The translations under genes were made by a program, and so were the position numbers. Source: Megasphaera sp. (GTDB lineage Bacteria > Bacillota > Negativicutes > Veillonellales > Megasphaeraceae). Taken from it: a stretch of 64,000 nucleotides of DNA. Each line of letters starts with the position of its first letter. The first letter of the stretch is position 1. The DNA lies in assembly GCA_022486585.1 (NCBI GenBank), contig JAKVKI010000003.1, forward strand, positions 43,525-107,524, in the 5' to 3' direction. The notes below the pieces were generated by a model that was not told the origin of the DNA, did no database searches, and saw only the letters and a program-made list of their open reading frames with translations. Shown here one piece after another: positions 19,697 to 28,648 of this stretch.

Positions 19697-21073
19697 ATGG
19701 CAAAATCGAAAATACGCTATGTATGCTCTAACTGTGGCAGCATATCTAGTCGTTGGTTAGGGCGATGTCCTCAATGTGGTGAGTGGAATACGATGATAGA
19801 AGAGCAGCAGCCTGCCCAAGTACCGCCGGCTGCTGCCCATAGGCAACGCAGCGGTGACGGCTGCAAAGCAGCGTCCTTGCAGGATATTGCTATGGAAAAA
19901 ATGACCCGTATTGCAACTGGTATTGGTGAGCTGGACCGGGTCCTTGGCGGCGGTATCGTACCAGGTGCGTTGATTTTGCTGAGCGGTGATCCTGGTATCG
20001 GTAAATCGACCTTGGTTTTGCAGATTGCCGCCGCTGTTTGCGACCAGTCTGGTATAGTGCTATATGGATCAGGCGAAGAATCAGCTGGACAGATCAAGCT
20101 GAGAGCACAGCGGTTGGGCATTGAATCAGCCAGCCTCATCATTCAGGCAGATACGTCTCTCGATGCTGTCCTCGATGAAGCACAGCGTCGTAGACCGGCA
20201 CTTGTTGTGGTCGATTCGATCCAAACCATGTTTTGTAATGATATTGATGGGACACCAGGCAGTCTGGCTCAAATACGGGAGAGCACGAGCCGGTTGATGA
20301 CTTTTGCCAAAACAATGGATATCCCCGTTATCGTCATTGGTCATGTGACCAAAGAAGGGACTATTGCAGGCCCTCGTATGATGGAACACATGGTAGATGT
20401 CGTATTATATTTTGAAGGGGAACGGAATTACCAGTTTCGTGTTTTACGCAGTATCAAAAACCGATTCGGATCGACGAATGAGTCCGGTCTGTTTACGATG
20501 GAGACGACGGGCTTGTCTGAATTGGCTAACCCGTCTAAACTTCTATTGGCTGAACGATCAGCCAATACGTCAGGTTCCGCTATTGCGGCGGTTATGGATG
20601 GCATGCGCCCGTTGTTAGGGGAAATACAGGCTCTGACGACGCGGTCCGTCTTTGCCGTGCCACGCCGTACTGCGTCTGGCATGGATTATAACCGGCTCAT
20701 CATCTTGCTGGCAGTATTAGAAAAACGCATCGGCATGAATCTTGGCACACAGGATGTTTATATCAACGTAGTAGGCGGACTGCGCATTACAGAAACGGCA
20801 GCGGATCTGCCGATTGCCTTGGCAGTATATTCCAGCTTTCGCGATATGTCCATGAATAGCCATATGGTAGTCATGGGTGAAGTGGGACTTACTGGCGATA
20901 TCCGTCGTGTGCCACAGGCCCTGCGGCGAGTGAAGGAAGCGGCACAAATGGGATTTGACCAATTTATTATTCCCAAAGGGAATCTGGAAGATCTTGACAG
21001 GACGGCCTTTCCTGATTGCCAGATCATGGCAGTAGCGACACTGCGTGAAGCCATAGAAAGAGCATTTAAATAG
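19697..21073 (+). CDS. radA: DNA repair protein RadA (Sms)
   Basis: This 458-residue protein has an N-terminal zinc finger CSNCGS...CPQCGEW, a RecA-like core with Walker A GDPGIGKSTL, the RadA-specific KNRFGSTNE motif, and a C-terminal Lon-protease-like domain (GLRITETAADLPIALAVYSS) with no protease function. It drives branch migration during recombination. The clpC-radA order is conserved in Firmicutes, and GGAGAGG precedes the ATG. Confidence 0.96.
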   Translation: MAKSKIRYVCSNCGSISSRWLGRCPQCGEWNTMIEEQQPAQVPPAAAHRQRSGDGCKAASLQDIAMEKMTRIATGIGELDRVLGGGIVPGALILLSGDPGIGKSTLVLQIAAAVCDQSGIVLYGSGEESAGQIKLRAQRLGIESASLIIQADTSLDAVLDEAQRRRPALVVVDSIQTMFCNDIDGTPGSLAQIRESTSRLMTFAKTMDIPVIVIGHVTKEGTIAGPRMMEHMVDVVLYFEGERNYQFRVLRSIKNRFGSTNESGLFTMETTGLSELANPSKLLLAERSANTSGSAIAAVMDGMRPLLGEIQALTTRSVFAVPRRTASGMDYNRLIILLAVLEKRIGMNLGTQDVYINVVGGLRITETAADLPIALAVYSSFRDMSMNSHMVVMGEVGLTGDIRRVPQALRRVKEAAQMGFDQFIIPKGNLEDLDRTAFPDCQIMAVATLREAIERAFK

Positions 21074-21077
21074 CAAT

Positions 21078-21152
21078 AGTGGGGGGAACCCCCTGATGTG
21101 GCACTTGTTTCATAACAGGTTTGTGATTTTTCCGGGGGATTTCCCACTTTTT
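21078..21152 (+). terminator. Nested hairpin with T run after radA, candidate terminator or attenuator
   Basis: An outer stem AGTGGG/CCCACT (21078-21083, 21143-21148) encloses an inner CCCCC/GGGGG stem (21089-21093, 21134-21138) and runs into TTTTT. The upstream G run can instead pair directly with the C run, giving a competing fold. Confidence 0.45.
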
Positions 21153-21173
21153 ATGGTACTATATCTTAAAATA

Positions 21174-21182
21174 TGGTATAGT
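21174..21182 (+). promoter_or_regulatory. Extended -10 promoter before yacL
   Basis: TGG then TATAGT (21177-21182), 45 bases before the yacL start. No convincing -35 is present. Confidence 0.5.
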
Positions 21183-21227
21183 TATATAGTTATCATAGTC
21201 TAAATAGGCAAAGGAGGTGCATAGGTT

Positions 21228-22421
21228 ATGAGTGATGAACATGAAAACAGTACGAAGAATATGGACAGAGATACGAAGCAGAAAAAATTTAATGGCAGCA
21301 AAATAGCTGATAATATCATGAAGGGCGTTATTATGTTGATCATGGCAGTTGTTTTTGTCATGTTGGCAGATCAGATTATTACGACACCGTTCATGAATGC
21401 GGAGATCGAAGGGGAAATTTTTCACGGCAATATTTTTGGAACGACCTTGATTACTGTCGTTACCTATCTGGTTGGAATCGTTTTAGGGACTCTTGTAGGA
21501 TATGTCTTATCGCCGTTTATTTTACGGTTGATTTGGAAAGCTATTCATCGTATTGAATATGGTTTAAGCGATTTTGAAAGTCAGGATTTGATTGTCGGCA
21601 CGCTGGGTTTGCTTTTTGGACTTATCATTGCTAATTTAATAGGACTAGCGTTTGCACGACTGCCCATCATTGGCGCATACGGACCTATCGTGTTCAGTAT
21701 TGTCTTCGGCTATGCCGGCATGAGTATTGCTATTCGCAAGAAAAGTGAGATTTTGTCTCTTGCTGGGAACATACGCTGGAGCAAACAGAATAAAGAACAT
21801 AATCCCAGACATAAAATCGATGGTTTTTCTGGCAAGCTCCTTGATACGAGTTCTATTATTGATGGACGTATTGCCGAAATATGCAGTACCGGGTTCTTAG
21901 AAGGCCCGTTGTTGGTGCCAGTCTTTGTCTTGGAAGAATTGCAGCTCATTGCTGATTCTTCTGATGTGCTCAAACGCAATAAAGGACGACGCGGCCTGGA
22001 CATACTGAAACAAATGCAAGAAGACAATTATGTAGAAGTAAAGATTATTAACGATGATTTTGATGATATCCAAGGCGTTGATCCGAAATTGGTCCGCCTG
22101 GGCCGGAAAATCAATGCGAAAGTTGTTACTAATGACTACAACCTCAATAAGGTAGCAGCGCTCCAAGGTGTTGTTGTCCTTAATATCAACGATTTGGCTA
22201 ATGCCTTGAAACCAGCCTGTATTCCAGGAGAACAGATGAAGGTCCTCATTGTAAAAGCAGGTAAAGAAGAAAACCAGGGTGTAGCATATTTGGATGACGG
22301 TACGATGATCGTTGTCGAAAATGGTCATAAATATATTGGCTCGACGATGGATGTTATTGTTACATCTGTTTTGCAGACATCAGCGGGTCGCATGATTTTT
22401 GTGAAAATTGCAGATGAGTAG
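21228..22421 (+). CDS. PIN/TRAM domain membrane protein (YacL family)
   Basis: This 397-residue protein has a polar N terminus, then about four membrane helices (residues 30-165), a PIN nuclease domain starting at KLLDTSSIIDGRIAEI with acidic residues DTS, E and TNDYNLN, and a C-terminal TRAM RNA-binding domain (about 330-397). It is thus a membrane-anchored probable ribonuclease. Its targets are unknown. The radA-yacL-ispD order is typical of Bacilli and Clostridia. AAAGGAGG precedes the ATG. Confidence 0.87.
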   Translation: MSDEHENSTKNMDRDTKQKKFNGSKIADNIMKGVIMLIMAVVFVMLADQIITTPFMNAEIEGEIFHGNIFGTTLITVVTYLVGIVLGTLVGYVLSPFILRLIWKAIHRIEYGLSDFESQDLIVGTLGLLFGLIIANLIGLAFARLPIIGAYGPIVFSIVFGYAGMSIAIRKKSEILSLAGNIRWSKQNKEHNPRHKIDGFSGKLLDTSSIIDGRIAEICSTGFLEGPLLVPVFVLEELQLIADSSDVLKRNKGRRGLDILKQMQEDNYVEVKIINDDFDDIQGVDPKLVRLGRKINAKVVTNDYNLNKVAALQGVVVLNINDLANALKPACIPGEQMKVLIVKAGKEENQGVAYLDDGTMIVVENGHKYIGSTMDVIVTSVLQTSAGRMIFVKIADE

Positions 22422-22430
22422 GTGAATTTG

Positions 22431-23612
22431 TTGAAAGTATCTGTTATCGTTGTAGCTGCCGGCTCCGGCCGTCGGTTTGGTTACGAGCGCAACAAGCTCT
22501 TCTATCCTTTATGTGGCAAACCAGTCCTGGCACATACGTTGGAGCGGGTTTTTGCAGCGTCTCAAGTAAGTGAAGTCGTCATTGTTATTTCTGAGCAGGA
22601 CCATGACGATATTGCTGACATCGTCGAAGGGCTGCATCCGGCCATGCCTGTGCGGTACGCCTTAGGTGGTGCAGAGCGGGAAGATTCTGTGTATAATGGC
22701 CTCATGGCGACGAGTCCTGATATGGATGTAGTAATGGTCCATGATGGAGCCCGGCCGCTGGCTGGTCCGGAATGGTACGACAATGCCGTCCCCGTCATGG
22801 AGCGAGCAACAGCGGCTATTTATGCAATCCCTTTGAAGGATACCGTAAAGCTTCGTGAATCTGTCGATGCTATGGGGCCGCAGACCGTACGGACCCTTGA
22901 TCGGAGCCGCCTCGTTGCGGCACAGACACCGCAGATATTTCACCGTGATGTCCTCATCAAAGCTCATCGATATGCTAAAGACCATAACCTGACAGGAACG
23001 GATGATGCGTCTCTTGTCGAGGCTATTGGCGAAAAAATAGTCATTCTCCGCGGTGATGAACGGAATCATAAAGTTACGACGATGGATGATGTACCTGTAC
23101 TGGAGTTCTATATGAACGGTCCTACGGAACATCGTGTAGGCAGCGGTTACGATGTCCATCCATTGGCAAATGGGCGCAAGCTTATTTTAGGCGGTGTAGA
23201 GATCCCTTTTGAAAAAGGCTTAGATGGTCATTCTGATGCCGATGTCTTGGTCCATGCTATTATGGACTCCTTGTTAGGCGCAGCAGGGCTTAAAGATATT
23301 GGAACCTATTTTCCAGATACGGATAAGGCGTTCAAAAATATTTCCAGCTTGGTTCTATTAGAGAAAGTGCGCCAAATTCTAGTGGAAAACAGTTGCCGTA
23401 TCATTAATGTCGATGCGACCCTTATGGCACAGCGCCCGAAAATCAAACCTTATGTAGCTAAGATGGTGGCTAATATTGCCAAGGCATTGCAGATTGATAA
23501 ATTATCTGTGTCCGTCAAAGCCACAACGACAGAACATTTGGGGTTCGTTGGTCAGGAAGAAGGCATGGCAGCTCAAGCAGCTGCTATGGTACTTAAATAT
23601 AGAAATAGATAG
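22431..23612 (+). CDS. ispDF: Bifunctional IspD/IspF isoprenoid enzyme
   Basis: This is a single ~393-residue fusion of two MEP-pathway enzymes. Residues ~1-228 are IspD (cytidylyltransferase) with VVAAGSGRRFG, VHDGARPL and TPQIF. From ~232 the IspF cyclodiphosphate synthase begins with GSGYDVH (Asp and His metal ligands), then GHSDADVLVHAIMDSLLGAAGLKDIG and TTTEHLGFVGQEEG. Steps 3 and 5 of the pathway are thus joined; IspE acts between them and is not here. I chose the TTG at 22431, five bases after AGGTGA; a GTG at 22422 abutting the yacL stop is the alternative. It sits in the usual ispD-ispF slot before gltX. Confidence 0.93.
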   Translation: MKVSVIVVAAGSGRRFGYERNKLFYPLCGKPVLAHTLERVFAASQVSEVVIVISEQDHDDIADIVEGLHPAMPVRYALGGAEREDSVYNGLMATSPDMDVVMVHDGARPLAGPEWYDNAVPVMERATAAIYAIPLKDTVKLRESVDAMGPQTVRTLDRSRLVAAQTPQIFHRDVLIKAHRYAKDHNLTGTDDASLVEAIGEKIVILRGDERNHKVTTMDDVPVLEFYMNGPTEHRVGSGYDVHPLANGRKLILGGVEIPFEKGLDGHSDADVLVHAIMDSLLGAAGLKDIGTYFPDTDKAFKNISSLVLLEKVRQILVENSCRIINVDATLMAQRPKIKPYVAKMVANIAKALQIDKLSVSVKATTTEHLGFVGQEEGMAAQAAAMVLKYRNR

Positions 23613-23631
23613 ATTTTAGGAGGAATTTTTC

Positions 23632-25089
23632 ATGTCACAGGAAGTTCGTGTTCGTTTTGCTCCCAGCCCGACAGGGCCGTTTCATATCGGCGGAGCCCGG
23701 TCCGCTCTTTTTAACTATCTCGTTGCCAAACACACTGGCGGCACTTTTGTCGTTCGTGTTGAAGATACAGACCAGAAACGGTCTACTCGTGAATCTGAAG
23801 AGAATATCAAAAATGCGTTGAAATGGCTGGGAATTAACTGGGATGAAGGCATTGACGTCGGCGGACCGAATGGTCCGTATCGTCAAATGGAACGTCTTGA
23901 CTTGTATAAAAAATATACAGAACAATTGCTTGCTGAAGGTAAAGCGTATTATTGTTTTTGTACGACAGAAGAACTGGAAGCAGAAAAACAAGAACAGCTG
24001 GCTAAGGGGGAAACGCCTGTATATAGCGGCAAGTGCCGGGATCTTCCTAAAGAAACAGTACAGCAATATTTAAAAGAAGGCCGTCCTTACGTCATCCGTG
24101 TGGCGACGCCAAAGGACCAGACGATTGCCATTGATGATCTCGTTCGCGGACATGTGGAGTTTGATTCTAATAAAGTTGGCGATTTCGTCATTGTTAAATC
24201 AGATGGCATTCCTGTATATAATTACTGCGTTGTCATGGATGATGCTCTCATGCACATTACTCACGTCATTCGTGCAGAAGAACATCTGTCCAATACACCG
24301 CGGCAGGTGGTGCTGTATCATGCGTTAGGATTCCCTGTACCGCAGTTTGCCCATGTCTCCCTCATTCTTGGCAAAGACAAGAAAAAAATGAGTAAGCGTC
24401 ATGGTGCCACCTCTGTGCAGCAATATAAAGATATGGGCTACTTACCAGATGCCATCGTTAATTTCTTGGCCCTTCTTGGCTGGACACCGGACAGTGATCA
24501 GGAAATATTCAGCCGTGAAGAATTGATTCAACAATTTACGTTGGATCGCGTTGCCAAAAATCCGGCTGTTTTTGATATCGAAAAATTGAACTGGATCAAT
24601 TTCCATTATATGAAACAACTCGATGCGGACCAGCTCTATGCTGTCTGCTTGCCGCACCTTCAAAAAGCAGGCTATGCCAGCGAAACTCCTGCTGAAACAG
24701 AAATGCAGTGGCTCAAGGACATGTGCTGGGCTATGCGTGAACATGTTCAATATGGTGCTCAGATCGTCGATGCAGCAAAGATTTTCTTTGCCGATGATTT
24801 TAAACCGGAAAATGAAGAAACAGCGGCAGTTCTTAAGGAAGAAACAGCACCAGCTGTATTGAAGATGTTTTCTGAAGAATTGGCTGCCCTCGATGCTGTG
24901 ACAGCAGATACGGTACAGCCCTTGTTTAAAAAGATCCAAAAGGGACTAAAAGTAAAAGGCAAGTTCGTTTATATGCCTATTCGTGTCGCCGTTACCGGCG
25001 TCATGCACGGCCCGGACCTGAATGTCATCGTTGCCCTCATGGGTCGTCATAAAGTTCAAGAACGGTTACAGCAGAGTGGGTTGATTTAG
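23632..25089 (+). CDS. gltX: Glutamyl-tRNA synthetase
   Basis: This 485-residue class Ic synthetase has the HIGH-type motif in PSPTGPFHIGGARSALFN and the KMSKR loop as KKKMSKRHG. A C-terminal helical anticodon-binding domain follows. It charges tRNA-Glu and, in most Firmicutes, also tRNA-Gln for amidation. The ATG has a TTAGGAGGA site. It precedes a separately promoted cysS, matching the ispD-ispF-gltX-cysS order of Firmicutes. Confidence 0.97.
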   Translation: MSQEVRVRFAPSPTGPFHIGGARSALFNYLVAKHTGGTFVVRVEDTDQKRSTRESEENIKNALKWLGINWDEGIDVGGPNGPYRQMERLDLYKKYTEQLLAEGKAYYCFCTTEELEAEKQEQLAKGETPVYSGKCRDLPKETVQQYLKEGRPYVIRVATPKDQTIAIDDLVRGHVEFDSNKVGDFVIVKSDGIPVYNYCVVMDDALMHITHVIRAEEHLSNTPRQVVLYHALGFPVPQFAHVSLILGKDKKKMSKRHGATSVQQYKDMGYLPDAIVNFLALLGWTPDSDQEIFSREELIQQFTLDRVAKNPAVFDIEKLNWINFHYMKQLDADQLYAVCLPHLQKAGYASETPAETEMQWLKDMCWAMREHVQYGAQIVDAAKIFFADDFKPENEETAAVLKEETAPAVLKMFSEELAALDAVTADTVQPLFKKIQKGLKVKGKFVYMPIRVAVTGVMHGPDLNVIVALMGRHKVQERLQQSGLI

Positions 25090-25100
25090 TCTGTTTTTCC

Positions 25101-25129
25101 TTGACAAAGGAGCAATAATTAGCTACTAT
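25101..25129 (+). promoter_or_regulatory. Promoter of the cysS T-box leader
   Basis: TTGACA (25101-25106) and TACTAT (25124-25129) are 17 bases apart, just after gltX. Transcription would begin near 25136. Confidence 0.75.
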
Positions 25130-25135
25130 ATATGT

Positions 25136-25397
25136 ACATATTAATTGATAATATGTATCCATACATAACTGCGATGATCAAAATGATCTGCATGGAGAGC
25201 TCCACAGAGAGGACGGGATATAGCTGAGAACCTGTCCGGATGTCGAACTTGCAGAGTTGCCTTTGTGAGCAGACCAGGTGAAATTAAGTATCCTTGTCCG
25301 GTTGCGCCCGTTATGCGTCTTGAGTGCACAGTAGTAGCTGTGCAAACAGAGTGGAACCACGGGCCACCGTCTCTGTAAAGGGATGGTGGCTTTTTTT
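25136..25397 (+). promoter_or_regulatory. T-box leader of cysS (tRNA-Cys sensing)
   Basis: The T-box AGAGTGGAACCACG lies at about 25349-25362. Its UGGA bulge fits tRNA-Cys, whose discriminator base is U. A candidate Cys specifier TGC lies at 25250-25252, after GAACT and followed by A. The stem I AG-bulge (ACAGAGAG) and distal stem GGACGGG/CCTGTCC are visible. The terminator is an 11-bp stem (25363-25373 with 25380-25390, two G-T pairs) followed by seven Ts. Uncharged tRNA-Cys should favour the antiterminator and switch on cysS. Specifier placement is less certain than the element itself. Confidence 0.9.
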
Positions 25398-25422
25398 AGG
25401 TATAAATTCAAGGAGGTCTATG

Positions 25423-26868
25423 ATGAGAGAATTAAAAGTGTATAATACACTGACTCGTAAAAAAGAAGTGTTTAAGCCTTTAGTGCCAGGGCAGGTAAAG
25501 ATGTATGTCTGCGGTATTACTCCATATAATCATTCCCATATGGGCAATGCACGGCCTTTTGTAACGTGGGATGTCATTAAACGGTATTTGGAACATTTAG
25601 GCTATGAAGTGACTCACATTCAGAACTTCACTGATGTAGATGATAAAATCATCAATGCAGCTAATGGTGAAGGTGTAACGTGGGATACGATTGCCAACCG
25701 CTATATTGCATCGTATTTTGATGTAATGGATAAATTGCATATCCGCCGTGCTGATAAATATCCTCGTGTATCAGAACATATGCCGGAAATCATCCGCATG
25801 GTAGAAGTCCTTATTGAAAAGGGCTATGCCTATGTGTTGGATCATGATGTGTATTATAGTGTCGAAAAATTTGAAGATTACGGTGAATTGAGTGGCCGCA
25901 GCTTAGATGACATGATGGCTGGTGCCCGTGTCGAAGTCGATGACCGCAAACATAATCCTATGGATTTTGCCCTTTGGAAGGGTGCTAAACCAGGCGAACC
26001 TTCTTGGGATAGTCCTTGGGGCCCAGGCCGTCCTGGCTGGCATATTGAATGCTCTGCTATGAGCAACAAATATCTCGGTGATACCTTTGATTTCCATGGT
26101 GGTGGCAGCGATCTTATTTTCCCTCACCATGAAAACGAAATTGCTCAATCCGAAGCTTTTACAGGCAAAAAACCGATGGTTCGGTATTGGCTCCATAATG
26201 GATTCATTACGATTAATTCGGAAAAGATGAGTAAATCTCTGAATAATTTCTTCTTAGTTAAGGATGTCTTAGAACATTACAGTCCTGATGCACTGCGTTA
26301 TTTCCTTATTTCTAATCATTATCGCAGTCCCTTGGATTTCAGTGATGAACGGCTTGAAGAAATGACGCGTAGTTTGGAACGTCTTGGTACGGCTATTGAT
26401 AATGTCCTTGAATTGCTGACCCTGCCGGCTGGCGCTAAGTCACCGCAAGCAGAACAATTGCTGGCATCAGCAAAGAAGGATGAAGAAGATTTTGAAGAAG
26501 CCATGTGCGACGATTTCAATACAGCTCTTGCTAGTGCAGCTATGTTTGATCTGGCTAAACAGGTCAATATATTCAAAGATGCCGTCGTCAATGCGAACGT
26601 GCCCGTCGACTCGTCCGTCCTTTCGGAAGTGAAACGTATTTTCAAGACCATGACCGATATTTTAGGTATCTTGGAAGATCGCTGGAGCGGTCAGCAGGCT
26701 GAAGCTTCTGATAAAGATTATAGCGACCTTATGGATGTCGTTTTAGAAATCCGTCAGGAATGCCGTGCACAGAAGCAGTATGCGTTAGCAGATGCTATCC
26801 GCGATAAATTGTCAGCCCTTGGTATTACGATCGAAGATTCACCGCAGGGAGCGCGTTGGAAAAAGTGA
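25423..26868 (+). CDS. cysS: Cysteinyl-tRNA synthetase
   Basis: This 481-residue class Ia synthetase has zinc and HIGH-type motifs in YVCGITPYNHSHMGNAR, WHIECSAM, the HHENEIAQSEA zinc ligands and the KMSKS loop EKMSKSLNNF. A C-terminal DALR domain follows. It starts at the ATG at 25423, six bases after AGGAGG (a second ATG at 25420 is adjacent). Upstream in-frame codons lie in the T-box leader. Expression is probably set by tRNA-Cys charging. It overlaps mrnC. Confidence 0.97.
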   Translation: MRELKVYNTLTRKKEVFKPLVPGQVKMYVCGITPYNHSHMGNARPFVTWDVIKRYLEHLGYEVTHIQNFTDVDDKIINAANGEGVTWDTIANRYIASYFDVMDKLHIRRADKYPRVSEHMPEIIRMVEVLIEKGYAYVLDHDVYYSVEKFEDYGELSGRSLDDMMAGARVEVDDRKHNPMDFALWKGAKPGEPSWDSPWGPGRPGWHIECSAMSNKYLGDTFDFHGGGSDLIFPHHENEIAQSEAFTGKKPMVRYWLHNGFITINSEKMSKSLNNFFLVKDVLEHYSPDALRYFLISNHYRSPLDFSDERLEEMTRSLERLGTAIDNVLELLTLPAGAKSPQAEQLLASAKKDEEDFEEAMCDDFNTALASAAMFDLAKQVNIFKDAVVNANVPVDSSVLSEVKRIFKTMTDILGILEDRWSGQQAEASDKDYSDLMDVVLEIRQECRAQKQYALADAIRDKLSALGITIEDSPQGARWKK

Positions 26869-27350
26869 AATTCAAACAAATACAAGCAGTGAAAGCTCGG
26901 GCATATGAGGCGTTTGCCCAAGGCAAACGCCTTGATGTGCCGGAACAGGAAGCGGCCAGATTAGATCCGATCACACTGGCTTTTGTCGGAGATGCCCAAT
27001 ATGCGTTGTATCTTCGGCGCCGCCTCGTCGATACGGGGATACCTAATGTCCAAATCCTGCATCTGCTGGCAGCAGAATTCGTATCGGCTAAAGCGCAGGC
27101 CTATGTGTACCGTCATCTGAAGACGGACTTGAACGATGAAGAAAAAGCAGTGTGTCAACGAGCTCGCAATGCGTACTCCCAGGCACCCAAGAGTGCATCT
27201 GTAGGCGAATACCACGATAGTACAGCGTTAGAGGCGTTAGTAGGTTATTTGGTCATGTCGGAACAAACAGCACGCTTGGAGCATATCCTCGGGCTGGTAT
27301 ATACCCTGACAAAAGAATATTGTGCCTTACGGCATGGAGAAAAGGTGTAA
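26856..27350 (+). CDS. mrnC: Mini-ribonuclease III
   Basis: This 164-residue protein is a stand-alone RNase III catalytic domain without dsRNA-binding domain, as in Mini-III. It has AFVGDAQYALYLR (signature region with catalytic Asp) and EYHDSTALEALVGYL (EALVGYL replacing EAxxGA of RNase III). Mini-III matures 23S rRNA ends. The start is a TTG at 26856 overlapping the cysS stop, preceded by AGGGAG; a GTG at 26865 is possible. The cysS-mrnC-rlmB order is classic Firmicutes. Confidence 0.92.
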   Translation: MEKVKFKQIQAVKARAYEAFAQGKRLDVPEQEAARLDPITLAFVGDAQYALYLRRRLVDTGIPNVQILHLLAAEFVSAKAQAYVYRHLKTDLNDEEKAVCQRARNAYSQAPKSASVGEYHDSTALEALVGYLVMSEQTARLEHILGLVYTLTKEYCALRHGEKV

Positions 27351-27352
27351 CT

Positions 27353-28096
27353 ATGAGTACGGAACGTATCATCATGGGGCGTAACAGTGTTACCGAAGCA
27401 TTGCGAGCCCATCGTGCCATCATTAAAATATACGTTGCAGAAGGAAATGTGACCCCGCCGGTACAGCGTATCCGTGATTTGGCAGCTGCTGATGACATTC
27501 TGGTAGAAAATGTGTCCATGAAGGTCTTGAACCAAATGGCACCAGGAAACCGTCATCAAGGGGTCATTGCGTTGGCACCGCCAGTAGCTTATGCAGACTT
27601 GGCACAGGTGTTGGATGAAGCAACTCAACAGGGACGAGTCCCCTTTTTGGTTTTGCCGGACGGTATTGAAGATGTGCATAATTTAGGTGCCATTATCCGT
27701 ACAGCAGAGTGTGCAGGCGTCGATGCAGTGCTGTTGCCGAAGCGGCGCAGCGCACCGATTAATGAAACAGTTAGTAAAACCTCAGCAGGTGCTGTAGAAT
27801 ATATGCCTTTGGTCCAGATCGGCAACATTGCTCAAACCTTGAAGCAATTAAAAAAGCGAGGATTCTGGGTTATCGGGGCGGACATGGATGGCACGACAGC
27901 ATATTTCCACAGCTCCTTAACGGATCCGATCGTACTGGTCATTGGCAGTGAAGGAAAGGGGATTTCCCGCCTCGTTAAGGAAGCGTGTGATGTCATTGTC
28001 CGCATCCCTATGGCAGGACACGTTAATTCCCTCAATGCATCTGTGGCGGCAGCACTTCTTATGTATGAAGTGGTTCGTCAGAGACAGGGGGAATAA
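27353..28096 (+). CDS. rlmB: 23S rRNA (guanosine(2251)-2'-O)-methyltransferase RlmB
   Basis: This 247-residue SPOUT methyltransferase of the TrmH family begins with a short substrate-binding domain (GRNSVTEAL). The knot core has DGIEDVHNLGAIIRTAECAGVDAV, VIGSEGKGI and the final IPMAGHVNSLNASVAAALLMYE. It modifies 23S rRNA; exact target is by family. The ATG at 27353 follows AAAAGGTG, so the longer frame from 27320 is not needed. The NYN gene follows 2 bases later. Confidence 0.93.
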   Translation: MSTERIIMGRNSVTEALRAHRAIIKIYVAEGNVTPPVQRIRDLAAADDILVENVSMKVLNQMAPGNRHQGVIALAPPVAYADLAQVLDEATQQGRVPFLVLPDGIEDVHNLGAIIRTAECAGVDAVLLPKRRSAPINETVSKTSAGAVEYMPLVQIGNIAQTLKQLKKRGFWVIGADMDGTTAYFHSSLTDPIVLVIGSEGKGISRLVKEACDVIVRIPMAGHVNSLNASVAAALLMYEVVRQRQGE

Positions 28097-28098
28097 TC

Positions 28099-28626
28099 AT
28101 GAAAGATTTGCTCATTGTCGATGGCTATAACATTATCCATGCATGGAAGCCATTGAAAAAATTAGCGGCAGCATCGTTGGAACATGCGCGGGACAAGCTC
28201 GTAGATATGCTGGCTGGTTATGGCAAATCCAAAGGTTTTTTATTGCTTATCGTCTTTGATGCAATGTATACAGAAGAAGCAGAAAAATCCACAAAAATCG
28301 GCAACGATTGCAAAGTGTTGTTTACGGACAAAGAAGAAACTGCAGACAGTTGCATCGAACGGATCGTGTATGACCATCGCAATGATAAGCGCAATATCTA
28401 TGTAGCAACATCAGACGGACCGGAACAAAATCAGATCCTGGGTGCCGGGGCGTACCGTATTCCCGCACGGGAATTGGCAGAGGACGTAGAACGGGTCCGT
28501 AAAGAAACGGCTCGTTATGAACATGACAATGTCCTTGAACACAGCCATGGCCGTAATGAAGTCGTTTACCGTGTCCGCAATGAAGATGTGCTGGCTAAAC
28601 TTGAGAAAATCCGCAGATCAAAATAA
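28099..28626 (+). CDS. NYN domain ribonuclease (YacP/Rae1 family)
   Basis: This 175-residue protein has the NYN/PIN-like fold of YacP: LLIVDGYNIIHAWKPL at the N terminus, VVFD-type acidic strand LLIVFDAMYTEE, the KEETADSCIERIVYD helix, and VATSDGPEQNQILGAGA. Its B. subtilis relative Rae1 is a ribosome-associated endonuclease that cuts mRNA in the A site. It lies in the conserved slot between rlmB and sigH. Confidence 0.9.
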   Translation: MKDLLIVDGYNIIHAWKPLKKLAAASLEHARDKLVDMLAGYGKSKGFLLLIVFDAMYTEEAEKSTKIGNDCKVLFTDKEETADSCIERIVYDHRNDKRNIYVATSDGPEQNQILGAGAYRIPARELAEDVERVRKETARYEHDNVLEHSHGRNEVVYRVRNEDVLAKLEKIRRSK

Positions 28627-28648
28627 CAAGGTGAGAGGTAAATCTATT

